A stretch of 64,000 bases of DNA from Actinomycetospora sp. NBRC 106375 (GCF_030269665.1 NZ_BSTS01000008.1:124001-188000); one strand, 5' to 3'. Positions 8,611-16,833 are shown, counted from the first letter of the stretch. Notes: generated from the sequence alone by a model not told the origin. A program made the numbers and translations.

Positions 8611-9015
8611 TCAGCGGCCGTCCCGATGACGGTGGGGCACCGCAACCGGCCCGACCGGCGCGAACCGCGGCCGGCGGGGCCCGGACGGCACCCCGGCCGA
8701 GGTGCGCGCCATGAGGGCCCGGCGCGTCTCCTGGGCCGAGCTGCCGCGGAACCGGCTCATGATCACGACGCCCGCCACGGCCAGCCCGTTGATCGTCCCG
8801 AGGCCGAGCATCCCGACCTCCAGCATCTGCTCCTCGTCGAAGGAGGAACCGGGGTCGGGGGCGTCCAGCGCGCCGCCGTAGGGCGCCGGCGCCGGGACGG
8901 GGTCGGCGGCGAGCGCCACCGGCGCGCCGGCCAGCAGCGCGCCGATCACCAGCGCCCCCGACGCCAGGCCGCGCACGAGACCCCGATGCCGCACCGACAC
9001 GTCCGCTCGCCCCAT
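8611..9015 (-). CDS. Small secreted or membrane protein, hypothetical
   Basis: 134 residues from ATG at 9015, preceded by GGGGCGGG; a GTG at 9051 in the same frame would add 12 residues. Residues 1-37 form a signal peptide (basic start, then LASGALVIGALLAGAPVALA). After a Pro-rich linker, residues around 60-85 (EEQMLEVGMLGLGTINGLAVAGVVIMSRF) form a second hydrophobic segment, probably a membrane anchor. The tail is Arg/Pro/His-rich and cytoplasmic if the protein stays in the membrane. No family is recognised. The 230 bases to the next gene on the left contain no supported gene. Confidence 0.6.
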   Translation of the reverse strand: MGRADVSVRHRGLVRGLASGALVIGALLAGAPVALAADPVPAPAPYGGALDAPDPGSSFDEEQMLEVGMLGLGTINGLAVAGVVIMSRFRGSSAQETRRALMARTSAGVPSGPRRPRFAPVGPVAVPHRHRDGR

Positions 9016-9244
9016 GTGCCCGCCCCGTCCGTCCGGTGTGCCGTCGGACACTCATCGAGCACGCCGACCGGGGTCGTTACCGCCGCGAGGCCCCGTCGTG
9101 ACGACACGCGGACATCGTGACCTCACCGTGACCTGAGTCACCCGGAACGTGCCGTTCCGTCCGCTTCCGCGGCTCGGCGCCCCGTCGGGTGACTTCCCCG
9201 CCGCGCCGCGTCCACCCTGACGCCGATCCCGCGCCGGAGCCCCC

Positions 9245-9250
9245 TAGGGT
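9245..9250 (+). promoter_or_regulatory. -10 element of a probably leaderless universal stress protein gene
   Basis: TAGGGT followed by 6 bases and then GTG. Transcription would begin at or next to the start codon, and no Shine-Dalgarno sequence is present, as expected for a leaderless mRNA. Confidence 0.5.
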
Positions 9251-9256
9251 GCCGCC

Positions 9257-9715
9257 GTGGGTGACTACCAGCTCGTGGCCGTGGGCACGGACGGGTCGAC
9301 CTCGGCCACCTCCGCGGTGACCCGGGCCGCACAGATCGCCGCCGACGCCGGCGCCAAGCTCCTCATCGTGTGCGCCTACGAGCGGGCACGCGGGTCCGGT
9401 GCCCGCGACCAGGCCGAGGCGGAACGCGCGCTCGGCGACGAGGCGTACAAGATCATCGGCTCCAACCCCGCCGAGGAGACGCTGCGCGACGCGCGCGACG
9501 TCGCCCAGCGGGCCGGCGCCGAGAAGGTCGACACGGTCGCCGTCGAGGGCGAGCCGGTGCACGCGATCTGCGACAAGGTCGAGCTGCACCATGCCGACCT
9601 CGTCGTGGTCGGCAACAAGGGCCTCGCCAGCTTCGCGGGCCGCCTGCTCGGATCGGTTCCCGCCGAGGTCTCGCGCCGCTCGCCGACCGACGTGCTGATC
9701 GTCCACACGACCTGA
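9257..9715 (+). CDS. Universal stress protein (UspA family)
   Basis: 152 residues, a single Usp domain of normal length. It begins with the strand AVGTDGSTSA and ends with the nucleotide-binding signature GNKGLASFAGRLLGS (residues 119-133), matching GX2GX9G(S/T), and a final TDVLIVHTT strand. The intact signature suggests an ATP-binding member. Usp proteins help cells survive starvation, hypoxia and other stresses; the ligand response here is unknown. GTG at 9257 lies six bases after a TAGGGT -10 element, so the transcript is probably leaderless. It converges on the next gene with only 7 bases between stops. Confidence 0.92.
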   Translation: MGDYQLVAVGTDGSTSATSAVTRAAQIAADAGAKLLIVCAYERARGSGARDQAEAERALGDEAYKIIGSNPAEETLRDARDVAQRAGAEKVDTVAVEGEPVHAICDKVELHHADLVVVGNKGLASFAGRLLGSVPAEVSRRSPTDVLIVHTT

Positions 9716-9722
9716 CGGCCGC

Positions 9723-10613
9723 CTACCGGGCCGAGACCGGCTCCGCCTCCTCCAGCGACGCGGCCGCCGGGACCTGCTCGGTGAGGTCGGCACGGCGCGG
9801 CGCGGGGGTCGCGGCCGTGGGCGGCGTCGCCCACGTGCCGGGCACGGAGCAGTAGGGCGCGGCACCGTGGCGGCCCAGTACGGTGCCGAGGTCGGCGTCC
9901 CCGAGCACGTCGGCGAGCGCGTGCTCGAACGAGCGCCGCATCCCGCGGTCACGGGGACGGGCCAGCGCCTCGGCCAGGCGGCGGGTCAGACGCTCCGACG
10001 TGGCGAGGAACGGCGTCAGCGAGAGCCGCCCGCGCCCGAGCTCGCGCCGGCACCGGCCGGCCACGGTGTCGCCCTCCCCCACGACGCACACCTCGACGTC
10101 GACGTCGCCCGCCTCGAGCACCGCACCGGTGCCGTCCGGGGCGGGCTGGGACATCGCGGCGCGGAAGACGGCGTTGGTGACGCGGTCGGACGGCTCGCGC
10201 ACCAGCGCGGCGAGCAGGTTCCAGCCGCCGCGGCTCTCGAGCACGTCGCGCAGGCCGCGCACGTCGACGGTCAGCCGACGCACCCGCACCCCGCCGTCGC
10301 CTCCCTCGCCGGCCTCGCCGCCCTCGGTCCCGTCGCCCCCCGCCAGCGCGAGCAGCTGCTCGACCGTGTCCGGGCGCACGTCGTCGTCGACGACGACGTG
10401 CAGCCGCGGCACCGACGGGCTGCCCGGTACCTGGGGGTCGATCCCGCACACGGAGACCTCGGGCGCCGGCGGGCGGACGGGCTCGCGGGCGGGGGTGTCG
10501 AGGTACTCCATCCCGGCCATGACGTCGGGGGCCGGCACGTCGCGACGGACGGTGCCGGGAGTGGTGGTGGGGGGCGTGGTGGTGGGTCGACGACGGATGA
10601 ACGGGATGCGCAC
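9723..10613 (-). CDS. Hypothetical protein
   Basis: 296 residues from GTG at 10613, chosen because GAGGGAGCGGAGAG lies immediately upstream and the product begins RIPFIRRR, a plausible basic N-terminus. A further 30 in-frame codons upstream lack a ribosome site. Residues 1-60 are basic and Thr/Pro-rich. The central part contains RLHVVVDDDVRPDTVEQLLA and VRRLTVDVRGLRDVLESRGG, and the C-terminal half is helical with RRLAEALARPRDRGMRRSFE. There is no signal peptide or membrane helix. I do not recognise the family. Confidence 0.55.
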   Translation of the reverse strand: MRIPFIRRRPTTTPPTTTPGTVRRDVPAPDVMAGMEYLDTPAREPVRPPAPEVSVCGIDPQVPGSPSVPRLHVVVDDDVRPDTVEQLLALAGGDGTEGGEAGEGGDGGVRVRRLTVDVRGLRDVLESRGGWNLLAALVREPSDRVTNAVFRAAMSQPAPDGTGAVLEAGDVDVEVCVVGEGDTVAGRCRRELGRGRLSLTPFLATSERLTRRLAEALARPRDRGMRRSFEHALADVLGDADLGTVLGRHGAAPYCSVPGTWATPPTAATPAPRRADLTEQVPAAASLEEAEPVSAR

Positions 10614-10712
10614 GGGCTCTCCGCTCCCTCGGATCGGGAACGACCCACGATGCCAGAGCGGGGTGACCCTCGCCACGTCGACCGATTCAGCGACCCGGGC
10701 CACCCGGACGGC

Positions 10713-11120
10713 TCAGCCGACCCGCTCCGTGCCGGAGCCGTCGAGGATCCGCTTGAGGTCGGCGAGGGTCTGCTCGAGGCCCGCGCGGATCGCCGGGCCG
10801 TCGGCGTGCTCGGTGTGCAGCGTGACGGTGACGCGTGAGTCCTCGTCGCCGATCCCGGTCACGAACAGCTCGCCGTGGTAGCCGCTGGAGCGCTCGGCGC
10901 CCCACCGCAGGCTCCTGGCGTCCTGGTCGGCGTGCATCCAGGCGGTGCCCTCGTACCGCTCGCCCTCGACGTTCGCGACCACCGCGACGTCCTCCGGGCC
11001 CGTGCTCCACGCCTTCTCCAGGCCGCTGAAGTACTCGGGGAGGTGCGAGACGTCGGCGAGGTAGTCGAAGACGTCCTCGGGCGTGCGCCGGACGTCGGTC
11101 GTGTGCTCGTAGTCACCCAT
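10713..11120 (-). CDS. SRPBCC (START/polyketide cyclase-like) family protein
   Basis: 135 residues, the usual length for a single SRPBCC domain. The N-terminus has the typical first strand and helix (TTDVRRTPEDVFDYLADVSHLPEYFSG, read in two parts: TTDVRRTPEDVFDYLAD and VSHLPEYFSG). Beta-strands around the cavity follow, with VANVEGERYEG and RVTVTLHTEH, then the long C-terminal helix (GPAIRAGLEQTLADLKRIL). Such proteins bind hydrophobic small molecules or act as cyclases, and many actinobacterial copies have no assigned ligand. The upstream region to the next gene is short, so it may share a transcript with the beta-propeller lipoprotein. Confidence 0.85.
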   Translation of the reverse strand: MGDYEHTTDVRRTPEDVFDYLADVSHLPEYFSGLEKAWSTGPEDVAVVANVEGERYEGTAWMHADQDARSLRWGAERSSGYHGELFVTGIGDEDSRVTVTLHTEHADGPAIRAGLEQTLADLKRILDGSGTERVG

Positions 11121-11153
11121 CCCCGGGGCTACCCGCTTCCCGGGGGCCGACCC

Positions 11154-12407
11154 TCAGCGGATCGCCGGCGTGATCGACGCGCCGCCGCCGAAGCCCGCGA
11201 CGCCGCCGGCCTCCGCCCCGAGCCCGAGGTAGGCGTTGACCAGGATCGGCGCGGCGCCGGGGCGGGTGTCGCGGTCGCCGCCGGTGCGCGCGTCCAGCAC
11301 GAGCGGCCCGTTCACCGTGGTGCCGTAGACCGCGCCGTGCCACGCCGTCGTCAGGCGCGGGGCGATGCGGTTGGCGGCCGGGTCGGGCAGCTCCCACAAG
11401 GGCGCCGCGGTGGTCGCGTCGACGGCGAACACGCGGGTGTCGCCGCCGCAGACGGTCGTGGCCGCCTCGTCCCACACGCATCGCGGCGGGGTGTAGGAGC
11501 GGCCGACGTCGACGGTGCGCACCGTCGCCCCCCGCGCGTCGACGAACCGCAGGGTGGCCGCGGGGGCGGAGAGCGTCGTCGCGGACGTGCGACCGGAGAC
11601 GACGGCGAGGCCCGGCCCGGCGGACGTGATCCGCGGTGCGGTCAGGGTCTCGCCGTCGAAGCGCCGCAGGCCGGTGACCGCGTCGAGCCCGACGACCGTC
11701 GAGTCGGCGTAGGTGCCGCTCTGGCTCGGCGCCGTGGCGACGCCGAGCGCGGTGCCCCCGGCCGGTCCGTCGGCGAGCACGGCGTCGGCGCCGACGCCGT
11801 CCGCGGTCCACAGCACCCGCCGGGAGGTGAGGTCGACCCCGAGCGCGGTCCGCTGGGTATCGGTGCTCGCGGTGAGCACGGCGACCCCGGCGACCACCCC
11901 GGCGACGCGCAGCGCGACGGCGGGCGGGCGGTCCGACCACGGCAGCACGGTCGGCGCGTCCCACCGGAGGGCACCGGTGGCCGCGTCGAACGCGAGGAGG
12001 TCCACCGACAGACCGGGCGGGGTGGTGCCGGACCCGGGGATCGTGGTCGCGGCCCCGACGAGGACGCCGCCGTCGGCGGTGGCGACCGGGCGGCCCGCCG
12101 CCCACGCCCCCGGCGGCGCCGCGGGTCCGGGGAGCGCCGCGCCGGTGGAGTCGACGCGCAGCACACGCCCGCCGTCGGTGCCCCAGACCGCGGTGCCGAC
12201 GAGGGCGGCGGGCAGGTCGTCGGCGTCGCGCCCGAACACCTGACCGGTGGAGCCGCCGAAGAGGCTGCCGGTGGGGGCGGCGAACCCGGTCGGCGGGTCG
12301 AAGGCCGGCGGTGGCGCGGCGGTCTCGTCGGTCCCGCCGCAGCCGGCGAGGAGCAGGGCGGTCACCAGGGCGGCGGTGATCGCGGCGAGGCGACTCCGGG
12401 GGAGCAC
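11154..12407 (-). CDS. PQQ-like beta-propeller repeat lipoprotein
   Basis: About 417 residues from GTG at 12407. The N-terminus (LPRSRLAAITAALVTALLLAGC) carries a lipobox LAGC at about residues 20-23. The mature protein has repeated blades of the PQQ/WD40-like type: LLAFDAATGALRWDAP, GVDLTSRRVLWTADG, VVGLDAVTGLRRFDGE, VFAVDATTAAPLWELP and PLVLDARTGG. This suggests a seven- or eight-bladed propeller anchored on the outer face of the membrane. No catalytic residues of quinoprotein dehydrogenases stand out, so a structural or binding role (as in BamB-like proteins) is as likely as an enzyme. The open frame extends upstream into the next gene, but that part is not credible. The start codon is uncertain within about 20 residues. 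Confidence 0.75.
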   Translation of the reverse strand: MLPRSRLAAITAALVTALLLAGCGGTDETAAPPPAFDPPTGFAAPTGSLFGGSTGQVFGRDADDLPAALVGTAVWGTDGGRVLRVDSTGAALPGPAAPPGAWAAGRPVATADGGVLVGAATTIPGSGTTPPGLSVDLLAFDAATGALRWDAPTVLPWSDRPPAVALRVAGVVAGVAVLTASTDTQRTALGVDLTSRRVLWTADGVGADAVLADGPAGGTALGVATAPSQSGTYADSTVVGLDAVTGLRRFDGETLTAPRITSAGPGLAVVSGRTSATTLSAPAATLRFVDARGATVRTVDVGRSYTPPRCVWDEAATTVCGGDTRVFAVDATTAAPLWELPDPAANRIAPRLTTAWHGAVYGTTVNGPLVLDARTGGDRDTRPGAAPILVNAYLGLGAEAGGVAGFGGGASITPAIR

Positions 12408-12453
12408 GGCGGGCAGCGTTCCATGCGCCCGCCGCCGGGGTGACGGGGTCCGG

Positions 12454-12699
12454 TCAGTCGGTGCGCACCGCGTCGTCGCTCGAGCGGCGCTGGGGCACGA
12501 CCGGGAGCGGCCCGGTGGCCTGGGCGAGGCGGCGCTGGGCCCGCGCGATGCGGGCGGCGAGCTCGGCGGCCGCGGCCTCCTCGGCCTTGCGGGCCTTGCG
12601 CTCGGCGCGGGTGGGGCGGGCCGGGCGGGGGGTCGGCGGCTCGTCGGTGGCGGCGGACGTGACGGACGGCGCGTCGGCACGGCGGCGCAGGAACGACAT
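12454..12699 (-). CDS. Small basic, Ala/Arg-rich protein
   Basis: 81 residues from ATG at 12699, preceded by GAGGAG with 6-base spacing; an upstream ATG in the same frame lacks such a site. A short disordered Pro/Thr-rich region leads into a highly charged predicted coiled-coil (RAERKARKAEEAAAAELAA, then RIARAQRRLAQATG), and the tail is polar. The layout resembles small cytoplasmic scaffold or nucleoid-associated proteins, but no family is recognised. It lies 46 bases upstream of the beta-propeller lipoprotein start. Confidence 0.55.
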   Translation of the reverse strand: MSFLRRRADAPSVTSAATDEPPTPRPARPTRAERKARKAEEAAAAELAARIARAQRRLAQATGPLPVVPQRRSSDDAVRTD

Positions 12700-12916
12700 C
12701 GCGGACTCCTCGAACACCTCGAGCGGCTCTCGCGATCAGTGTCGTCGCGACCACTCGGGACGTGACGGTGCTCCACCCCATCGTGTCGTAGCCGTGACCG
12801 TGTCCGGTGACGGAGATCGACACGGCGACACGAAGAGGTCGGAACCGGGCGTCACTCCAGGTCGCCGGGGGTCGTCAGCCTGGCGTCCACCTGCGGCACG
12901 CAGCGCAGCGGAGCTG

Positions 12917-12933
12917 CCGCGCCGGAGGCGCGG
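12917..12933 (-). terminator. Terminator-like hairpin after the GMC oxidoreductase gene
   Basis: CCGCGCC, loop GGA, GGCGCGG: a perfect 7-bp stem 17 bases beyond the stop codon of the leftward gene. A second small inverted repeat (CTGACG/CGTCAG, 12937-12953) includes the stop codon itself. Confidence 0.4.
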
Positions 12934-12949
12934 ACACTGACGATCAACG

Positions 12950-14452
12950 TCAGGAAATCCGCCCGCTCGCCTCTGGGACGACGCCCGCGATCAGGTCCGC
13001 GCCGCGTTCGCCGAGCATCAGCGCGGTGGCCGCCGGGCCGCGCCGGGGCACGGTCGGCAGCACCGAGGTGTCGACGACGCGCAGCCCCGCGAGCCCCTGC
13101 ACGCGCAGCTCCGGGTCGACGGCGGCGTCGGGGTCGCCGGCGACCCCGAGGCGGGCGGTGCCGCACAGGTGCGCCGACGTCCCGAGGTGCGCCGAGATCC
13201 AGGCGTCGAGCTCGCGGTCGCCGAGGCCCCGCTCGGTGCCCAAAGCGAGCCCGCCCGCGGCGAGCATCTCGCCCGCGCGGCGCACGACCTCGCGCATCCG
13301 CGCCCGGTCCCGGCCGGACTCTAGGTAGCGGTGCTCGAGCCGGGGGGTCCCGCCGAGCTCCGGCGAGGGCGTCAGCATCCCGCGGCTCTCCGGCGCCTGC
13401 AGCGCGCACATGAGGTGGCACGGCCCGCCGGAGGCGAAGGGGCGGGCGAACAGGAGGATCTCGAGGTCGCCGGCCGGGTCGTCGCCGGCGTCGAGGTGCA
13501 CGGCGGCCTGGGCGCCGGGCGCTTCCGGGTGCAGGGGCTCGCCACCGGTGGTGTCGGTGAAGGGCAGGTAGACGTTCGGGTGGTCGGTGTAGCCGCGCCC
13601 GACCGCCGGGAGCTCGTGATGCACGGGCAGCCCCGCCGCGCGCAGGACGTCGGGCGGGCCGATCCCCGACTGCGCGAGAAGCTGCGGCGAGAACACCGCG
13701 CCCGCCGCGAGCACCACCTCGCCGGCGTCGACGCGCTCGCCGTCGGCGGTCACCACGCCGACGGCACGGTCGCCGTCGAGCAGCACGCGGGCGACGGTGA
13801 CGTCGCCGCGCACCGTGAGGTTCGGGCGCGCGAGGTGCGGCAGCACGTACGCCAGCGCCGCGTTCACCCGCACCCCGCGGCGCACGTTGGCGGGCACGAG
13901 GCCGGCCCCGGGCGGCGCGTCGCCGTTCTTGTCCGGCTCGGCGGGCACCCCGACGCGCGCGGCCGCGTCGAGGAACCGCTCGGTCACCGTGGCGCGCAGC
14001 TCCCCGGCGGGGCGGACCACCGGCACCGGCCCGGCGTCGCCGTGCAGCGGGCCGCGGACGTCGAGGTCGTCCTCGCCGCGGATGTAGTAGGGCAGCGTCG
14101 CGTCGTACGACCAGCCCGGCCACGCGTCGAGATCCGCCCGTGTCGCGCGCACGTGGTTGGCCCCGTTGACCGCGCTCGACCCGCCCAGCAACCGCCCACG
14201 GCCGACACGCGTGCGCCGGCCCGGCGCGAGGTCGACGCCGACGTCCCAGGTGTGCGGGCCGTCCGGGTCGCACGCGGCGAGCGACGCGACGTCACGGACC
14301 TCCGCCGGGAACCCGGCGGGATCGGCGACGGCCGCGCCGGCCTCGAGCAGCAGCACCCGCCGGCGCGGGTCCTCGGACAGGCGCCCGGCGAGCGCGCAGC
14401 CCGCCGAGCCCCCGCCGACGATCACCACGTCCCACGACGGACCCGTGCTCAT
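12950..14452 (-). CDS. GMC family FAD-dependent oxidoreductase (possibly MftG-like)
   Basis: 500 residues from ATG at 14452. The N-terminal dinucleotide-binding motif IVGGGSAG (11-18) is followed by the FAD-ribose acidic residue in VLLLEAG, and the GMC signature GRLLGGSSAVNG spans 86-97. The second GMC signature region (GAVFSPQLLAQSGIGP) lies mid-protein. The C-terminus has SAHLCGTARLG and RVVDTSVLPTVPRRGPAATA, where the first His is the expected catalytic base. Family members oxidise alcohols such as choline or glucose. The N-terminal layout and the RGPxAT motif also resemble MftG, the mycofactocin-linked GMC enzyme, but no other mycofactocin gene is present, so this subgroup call is tentative. 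Confidence 0.85.
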   Translation of the reverse strand: MSTGPSWDVVIVGGGSAGCALAGRLSEDPRRRVLLLEAGAAVADPAGFPAEVRDVASLAACDPDGPHTWDVGVDLAPGRRTRVGRGRLLGGSSAVNGANHVRATRADLDAWPGWSYDATLPYYIRGEDDLDVRGPLHGDAGPVPVVRPAGELRATVTERFLDAAARVGVPAEPDKNGDAPPGAGLVPANVRRGVRVNAALAYVLPHLARPNLTVRGDVTVARVLLDGDRAVGVVTADGERVDAGEVVLAAGAVFSPQLLAQSGIGPPDVLRAAGLPVHHELPAVGRGYTDHPNVYLPFTDTTGGEPLHPEAPGAQAAVHLDAGDDPAGDLEILLFARPFASGGPCHLMCALQAPESRGMLTPSPELGGTPRLEHRYLESGRDRARMREVVRRAGEMLAAGGLALGTERGLGDRELDAWISAHLGTSAHLCGTARLGVAGDPDAAVDPELRVQGLAGLRVVDTSVLPTVPRRGPAATALMLGERGADLIAGVVPEASGRIS

Positions 14453-14470
14453 GATCCGCCGGGTACCCGC

Positions 14471-15535
14471 TCAGCGCGGGGTGTTCGACAGCTGCTCCTG
14501 CGGGCGGGCGGCGACCCACTGCGGGACCTGGTCGTTGTTGACCGCGAACCAGAGATCCCGCCCGGCCGTCTCGTCGAGGTAGACCACCGACTGGTCGCCC
14601 TCCATGCCCGTCCCGGTGACCGGGGTCGTCAGGAACGAGATGTTGGAGTTCCGCAGGTTCCGCAGGTTGAACGCCAGCTCGGCCAGGCCGGTGTTGCTCA
14701 GCGAGTCGTCGACGCCGACGTGCTGGGTGACGGTGTCGACGAGGCTGTACGCGCTGGTCGGGCTGGACAGCGTGCCGGACGAGAGCGCCTTGCTGACGAA
14801 CGAGCGCAGCGCGGCCTGCTGGCGCCGGACGCGGTCGAGGTCGCCGCCGGGCAGGTTGTAGCGCTCGCGGACGTAGACCAGCGCCTGGGCGCCGTTGAGG
14901 TGCTGCTGACCGGCCGGGACGACGACGCCGTCGCGCTCGGAGGACTGGCCGACGTTGACGTCGATGCCGCCGACCGCGTCGGTCATCTGCGCGAAGCCGG
15001 CGAAGTCGATGACCGCGAAGTGGTCGATGTGCACGCGCGTGAGCCCCTCGACGGTCTGGATCAGCAACGGGGGCCCGCCGAACGCGTAGGCGGCGTTGAT
15101 CTTGTTCTTGCCGCGGCCGGGGATGTCGACGTACGAGTCGCGCGGGATCGAGACGACGCTGGCGCTCTGCCCGTCCTGGGCGACGGTCGCCACCATGATC
15201 ACGTCACTGCGCTGCGAGCCGAACACGGCGTCGGGCGCGGCGTCGGTGCCGGTCGTGGGGTCGGGCGAGCGCGTGTCCGTGCCCATCAGCAGGAAGGTCT
15301 GCCCGCCGGAGTCCGCGGGGCGCGTCGACGGGTCGACGTTCGCGAAGACGTTCGGGTAGCGCCCGACCTGCGACCCGAGCTGCTGGGTGACGATGACGAC
15401 GCCGGCCGCGGCGAGGAGCACGAGCACCAGCAGCGCGATGATCCCGTACGCGAACGCCCGCAGGCCGTTCCGTCGCCGGCCGCGGTCGTCCTCGTCCTGA
15501 CCCGGCTCCGGGTCGATCATGCTTCCCAGGCTCAT
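14471..15535 (-). CDS. LytR-CpsA-Psr (LCP) family protein
   Basis: 354 residues from ATG at 15535; ATG at 15520 is also possible. A charged cytoplasmic N-terminus (DPEPGQDEDDRGRRRNG) precedes one transmembrane helix (about 28-50). The extracellular LCP domain follows: FLLMGTDTR, the conserved Arg/Asp pattern in SQRSDVIMVATV and VSIPRDSYVDIPG, NKINAAYAFGG, VDHF-type IDHFAVIDFAGF, and YVRERYNLPGGDLDRVRRQQ. All hallmark elements are present. LCP enzymes transfer teichoic-acid-like polymers or arabinogalactan from lipid carriers to peptidoglycan, so this is probably a wall-polymer ligase acting outside the membrane. The gene lies 18 bases upstream of the GMC gene end, but the functions are not obviously related. 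Confidence 0.92.
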   Translation of the reverse strand: MSLGSMIDPEPGQDEDDRGRRRNGLRAFAYGIIALLVLVLLAAAGVVIVTQQLGSQVGRYPNVFANVDPSTRPADSGGQTFLLMGTDTRSPDPTTGTDAAPDAVFGSQRSDVIMVATVAQDGQSASVVSIPRDSYVDIPGRGKNKINAAYAFGGPPLLIQTVEGLTRVHIDHFAVIDFAGFAQMTDAVGGIDVNVGQSSERDGVVVPAGQQHLNGAQALVYVRERYNLPGGDLDRVRRQQAALRSFVSKALSSGTLSSPTSAYSLVDTVTQHVGVDDSLSNTGLAELAFNLRNLRNSNISFLTTPVTGTGMEGDQSVVYLDETAGRDLWFAVNNDQVPQWVAARPQEQLSNTPR

Positions 15536-15772
15536 TCCCCGACCACCCTCGTCCCGCGGCCGCCGGCCTCCGCCGGCCGACGACTCACTCCCGTGGACCT
15601 CGGACGGCGAGCGGCCATCGTTACGCGCCGCACGGTGTGAGGCCGCCGGGAACGACCCAGCGTGACAGCGTGCGCACCAGTGGCCTCCGGCGGCCGGACG
15701 CTCCTCGTCGCTCCCAGCCCGCCGTCCCCCGCCCGGCCGGCGATCCTGCCCCTCCTGCCCGGCCGCTGTCCC

Positions 15773-15778
15773 TACGCT
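15773..15778 (+). promoter_or_regulatory. Candidate -10 element
   Basis: TACGCT lies 7 bases before the GTG at 15786, the spacing seen for several leaderless genes in this window. GGAAGG in the gap could instead serve as a very close ribosome site. Confidence 0.35.
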
Positions 15779-15785
15779 CGGAAGG

Positions 15786-16001
15786 GTGACGCCCGATCGT
15801 GAGCCCGTTCTCGACCCGGTCGACACCGCGCAGGACGCGGCGGCCGTGGCGGTCGGCCCGGTGCCCGCCCCGCGCCCGGAGGTCCTCGCCCGCGTGCTCG
15901 AGGGCCTGCGCGACCTGCCGGCCGCGCGGCGCCCGGTGCGCGGGACCGCCGACGGATCGGGCGGCGACACCGCGCTCCCGTTCCCCCGCCGCCGCTCCTG
16001 A
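15786..16001 (+). CDS. Small hypothetical protein upstream of DUF7002
   Basis: 71 residues from GTG at 15786. The product is acidic then basic: LDPVDTAQDAAAVAVGPVPA, followed by a helix RPEVLARVLEGLRDLPAARR and a Gly/Arg-rich end. There is no signal peptide or membrane helix and no known family. Its stop codon overlaps the proposed CTG start of the DUF7002 gene (CTGA), so the two may be a translationally coupled pair of related function. Confidence 0.5.
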   Translation: MTPDREPVLDPVDTAQDAAAVAVGPVPAPRPEVLARVLEGLRDLPAARRPVRGTADGSGGDTALPFPRRRS

Positions 16002-16639
16002 CCCCCGCCGGCCTCTCCCCCGGCGAGCTCGCCGCCCGCCACCCGCGGCTGTTCCACATGGCCGAGCCCGGCGCCTGGCCCTCGATCCGCGCGCACGGCC
16101 TGGCGAGCGCCGCGGCCCTCGTGGAGCGGTTCGGCGCGGCAACGGAGCTCGTGTCGGCGCGGCGCCCGGTCGCGGTAACGCTCTCCGCGCCGGGCCGCGA
16201 CCCCGTGGTCCTGCGGGACAACGGCGTCCTGCACGACGGTCAGCTCGCCCGGTGCCTCGAGGGCATGGAGATCGGCGCCTTCTACCGCATGCTCAACGAC
16301 CGCGTGTACCTCTGGCCGACCCGCCGGCGCGTGGCCGGGCTGCTCGCGGCCCGCGCGTACCGCGACCGCGCCCACCTGGTGCTCGAGCTCGACACCGCCG
16401 CGCTGCTGGACCGTCACGGCGCCGCGGTGCGCCTCTCGCCGATCAACATGGGCGCGACGCTCATCACGCCGCCGCCGCGCGGTCCGCACACCGCCCGGCC
16501 GCTCGGGGACTGGCCGCGCGACCGCACGATCGCGGAGGTGTCGGTCGAGCACGCGATCCCCGACGCGGCCGACCTGGTCGCCGCCGCCGCGGTGCACCAG
16601 CCGGACGGCGCCGTGGTGCCGGTGGATCTCGACGACTGA
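15998..16639 (+). CDS. DUF7002 family protein
   Basis: 213 residues if started at CTG 15998; the first ATG in frame is at 16058 (193 residues). I prefer 15998 because the 20 extra codons (LTPAGLSPGELAARHPRLFH) read as a natural N-terminus of this family, where ARHPxLFHMAE leads into the conserved WPSIRAHGL. CTG is a rare start, but it overlaps the upstream stop as CTGA. The domain continues with LSAPGRDPVVLRDNG, LARCLEGMEIGAFYRMLNDR, VYLWPT and LSPINMGATL. DUF7002 proteins are cytoplasmic and of unknown function; some resemble ADP-ribosyl or nucleotide-binding folds, which cannot be verified here. Confidence 0.7.
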   Translation: MTPAGLSPGELAARHPRLFHMAEPGAWPSIRAHGLASAAALVERFGAATELVSARRPVAVTLSAPGRDPVVLRDNGVLHDGQLARCLEGMEIGAFYRMLNDRVYLWPTRRRVAGLLAARAYRDRAHLVLELDTAALLDRHGAAVRLSPINMGATLITPPPRGPHTARPLGDWPRDRTIAEVSVEHAIPDAADLVAAAAVHQPDGAVVPVDLDD

Positions 16640-16691
16640 GCGCCGGTGGCCGCCCTCGGGCCGTGGCGACGAACCCGGCGCCGCCGGCCGG

Positions 16692-16768
16692 CCCCGCTAC
16701 CCGGCCCCGCTACCCGGCCCCGCTACCCGGCCCCGGCACCCGGTCCCGCTACCCGGCTCCGCACCCGA
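16692..16768. repeat. 13-bp tandem repeat, about six copies
   Basis: CCCCGCTACCCGG occurs three times perfectly (16692-16730), followed by three degenerate copies. It lies in the non-coding gap between the DUF7002 gene and the gene at 16933, immediately before a long hairpin. Confidence 0.7.
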
Positions 16769-16784
16769 CTCCCGGCCCGGGCCG

Positions 16785-16833
16785 GGTTACTGGCTGGTAT
16801 CCCTCACCAGGCGAGGAATACCAGCCAGTAACC
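16785..16833. terminator. Long perfect-stem hairpin
   Basis: Arms GGTTACTGGCTGGTAT (16785-16800) and its exact complement (16818-16833) form 16 bp. After one mismatch, CCTC/GAGG adds 4 bp, closing a 7-base loop. The arms are less GC-rich than their surroundings. The position between two rightward genes suits a terminator, but the length and symmetry would also suit a dispersed repeat or a protein-binding site. Confidence 0.5.

Noticed and set aside
12846-12949. C-terminal extension of the GMC enzyme
   Set aside because: A different frame only stays open here; the enzyme frame stops at 12950 just after the expected C-terminal motif, followed by hairpins.
15535-16597. Upstream extension of the LCP frame
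   Set aside because: It would cross two rightward genes and gives Arg/Gly-rich sequence. The membrane-topology start at 15535 fits LCP proteins.
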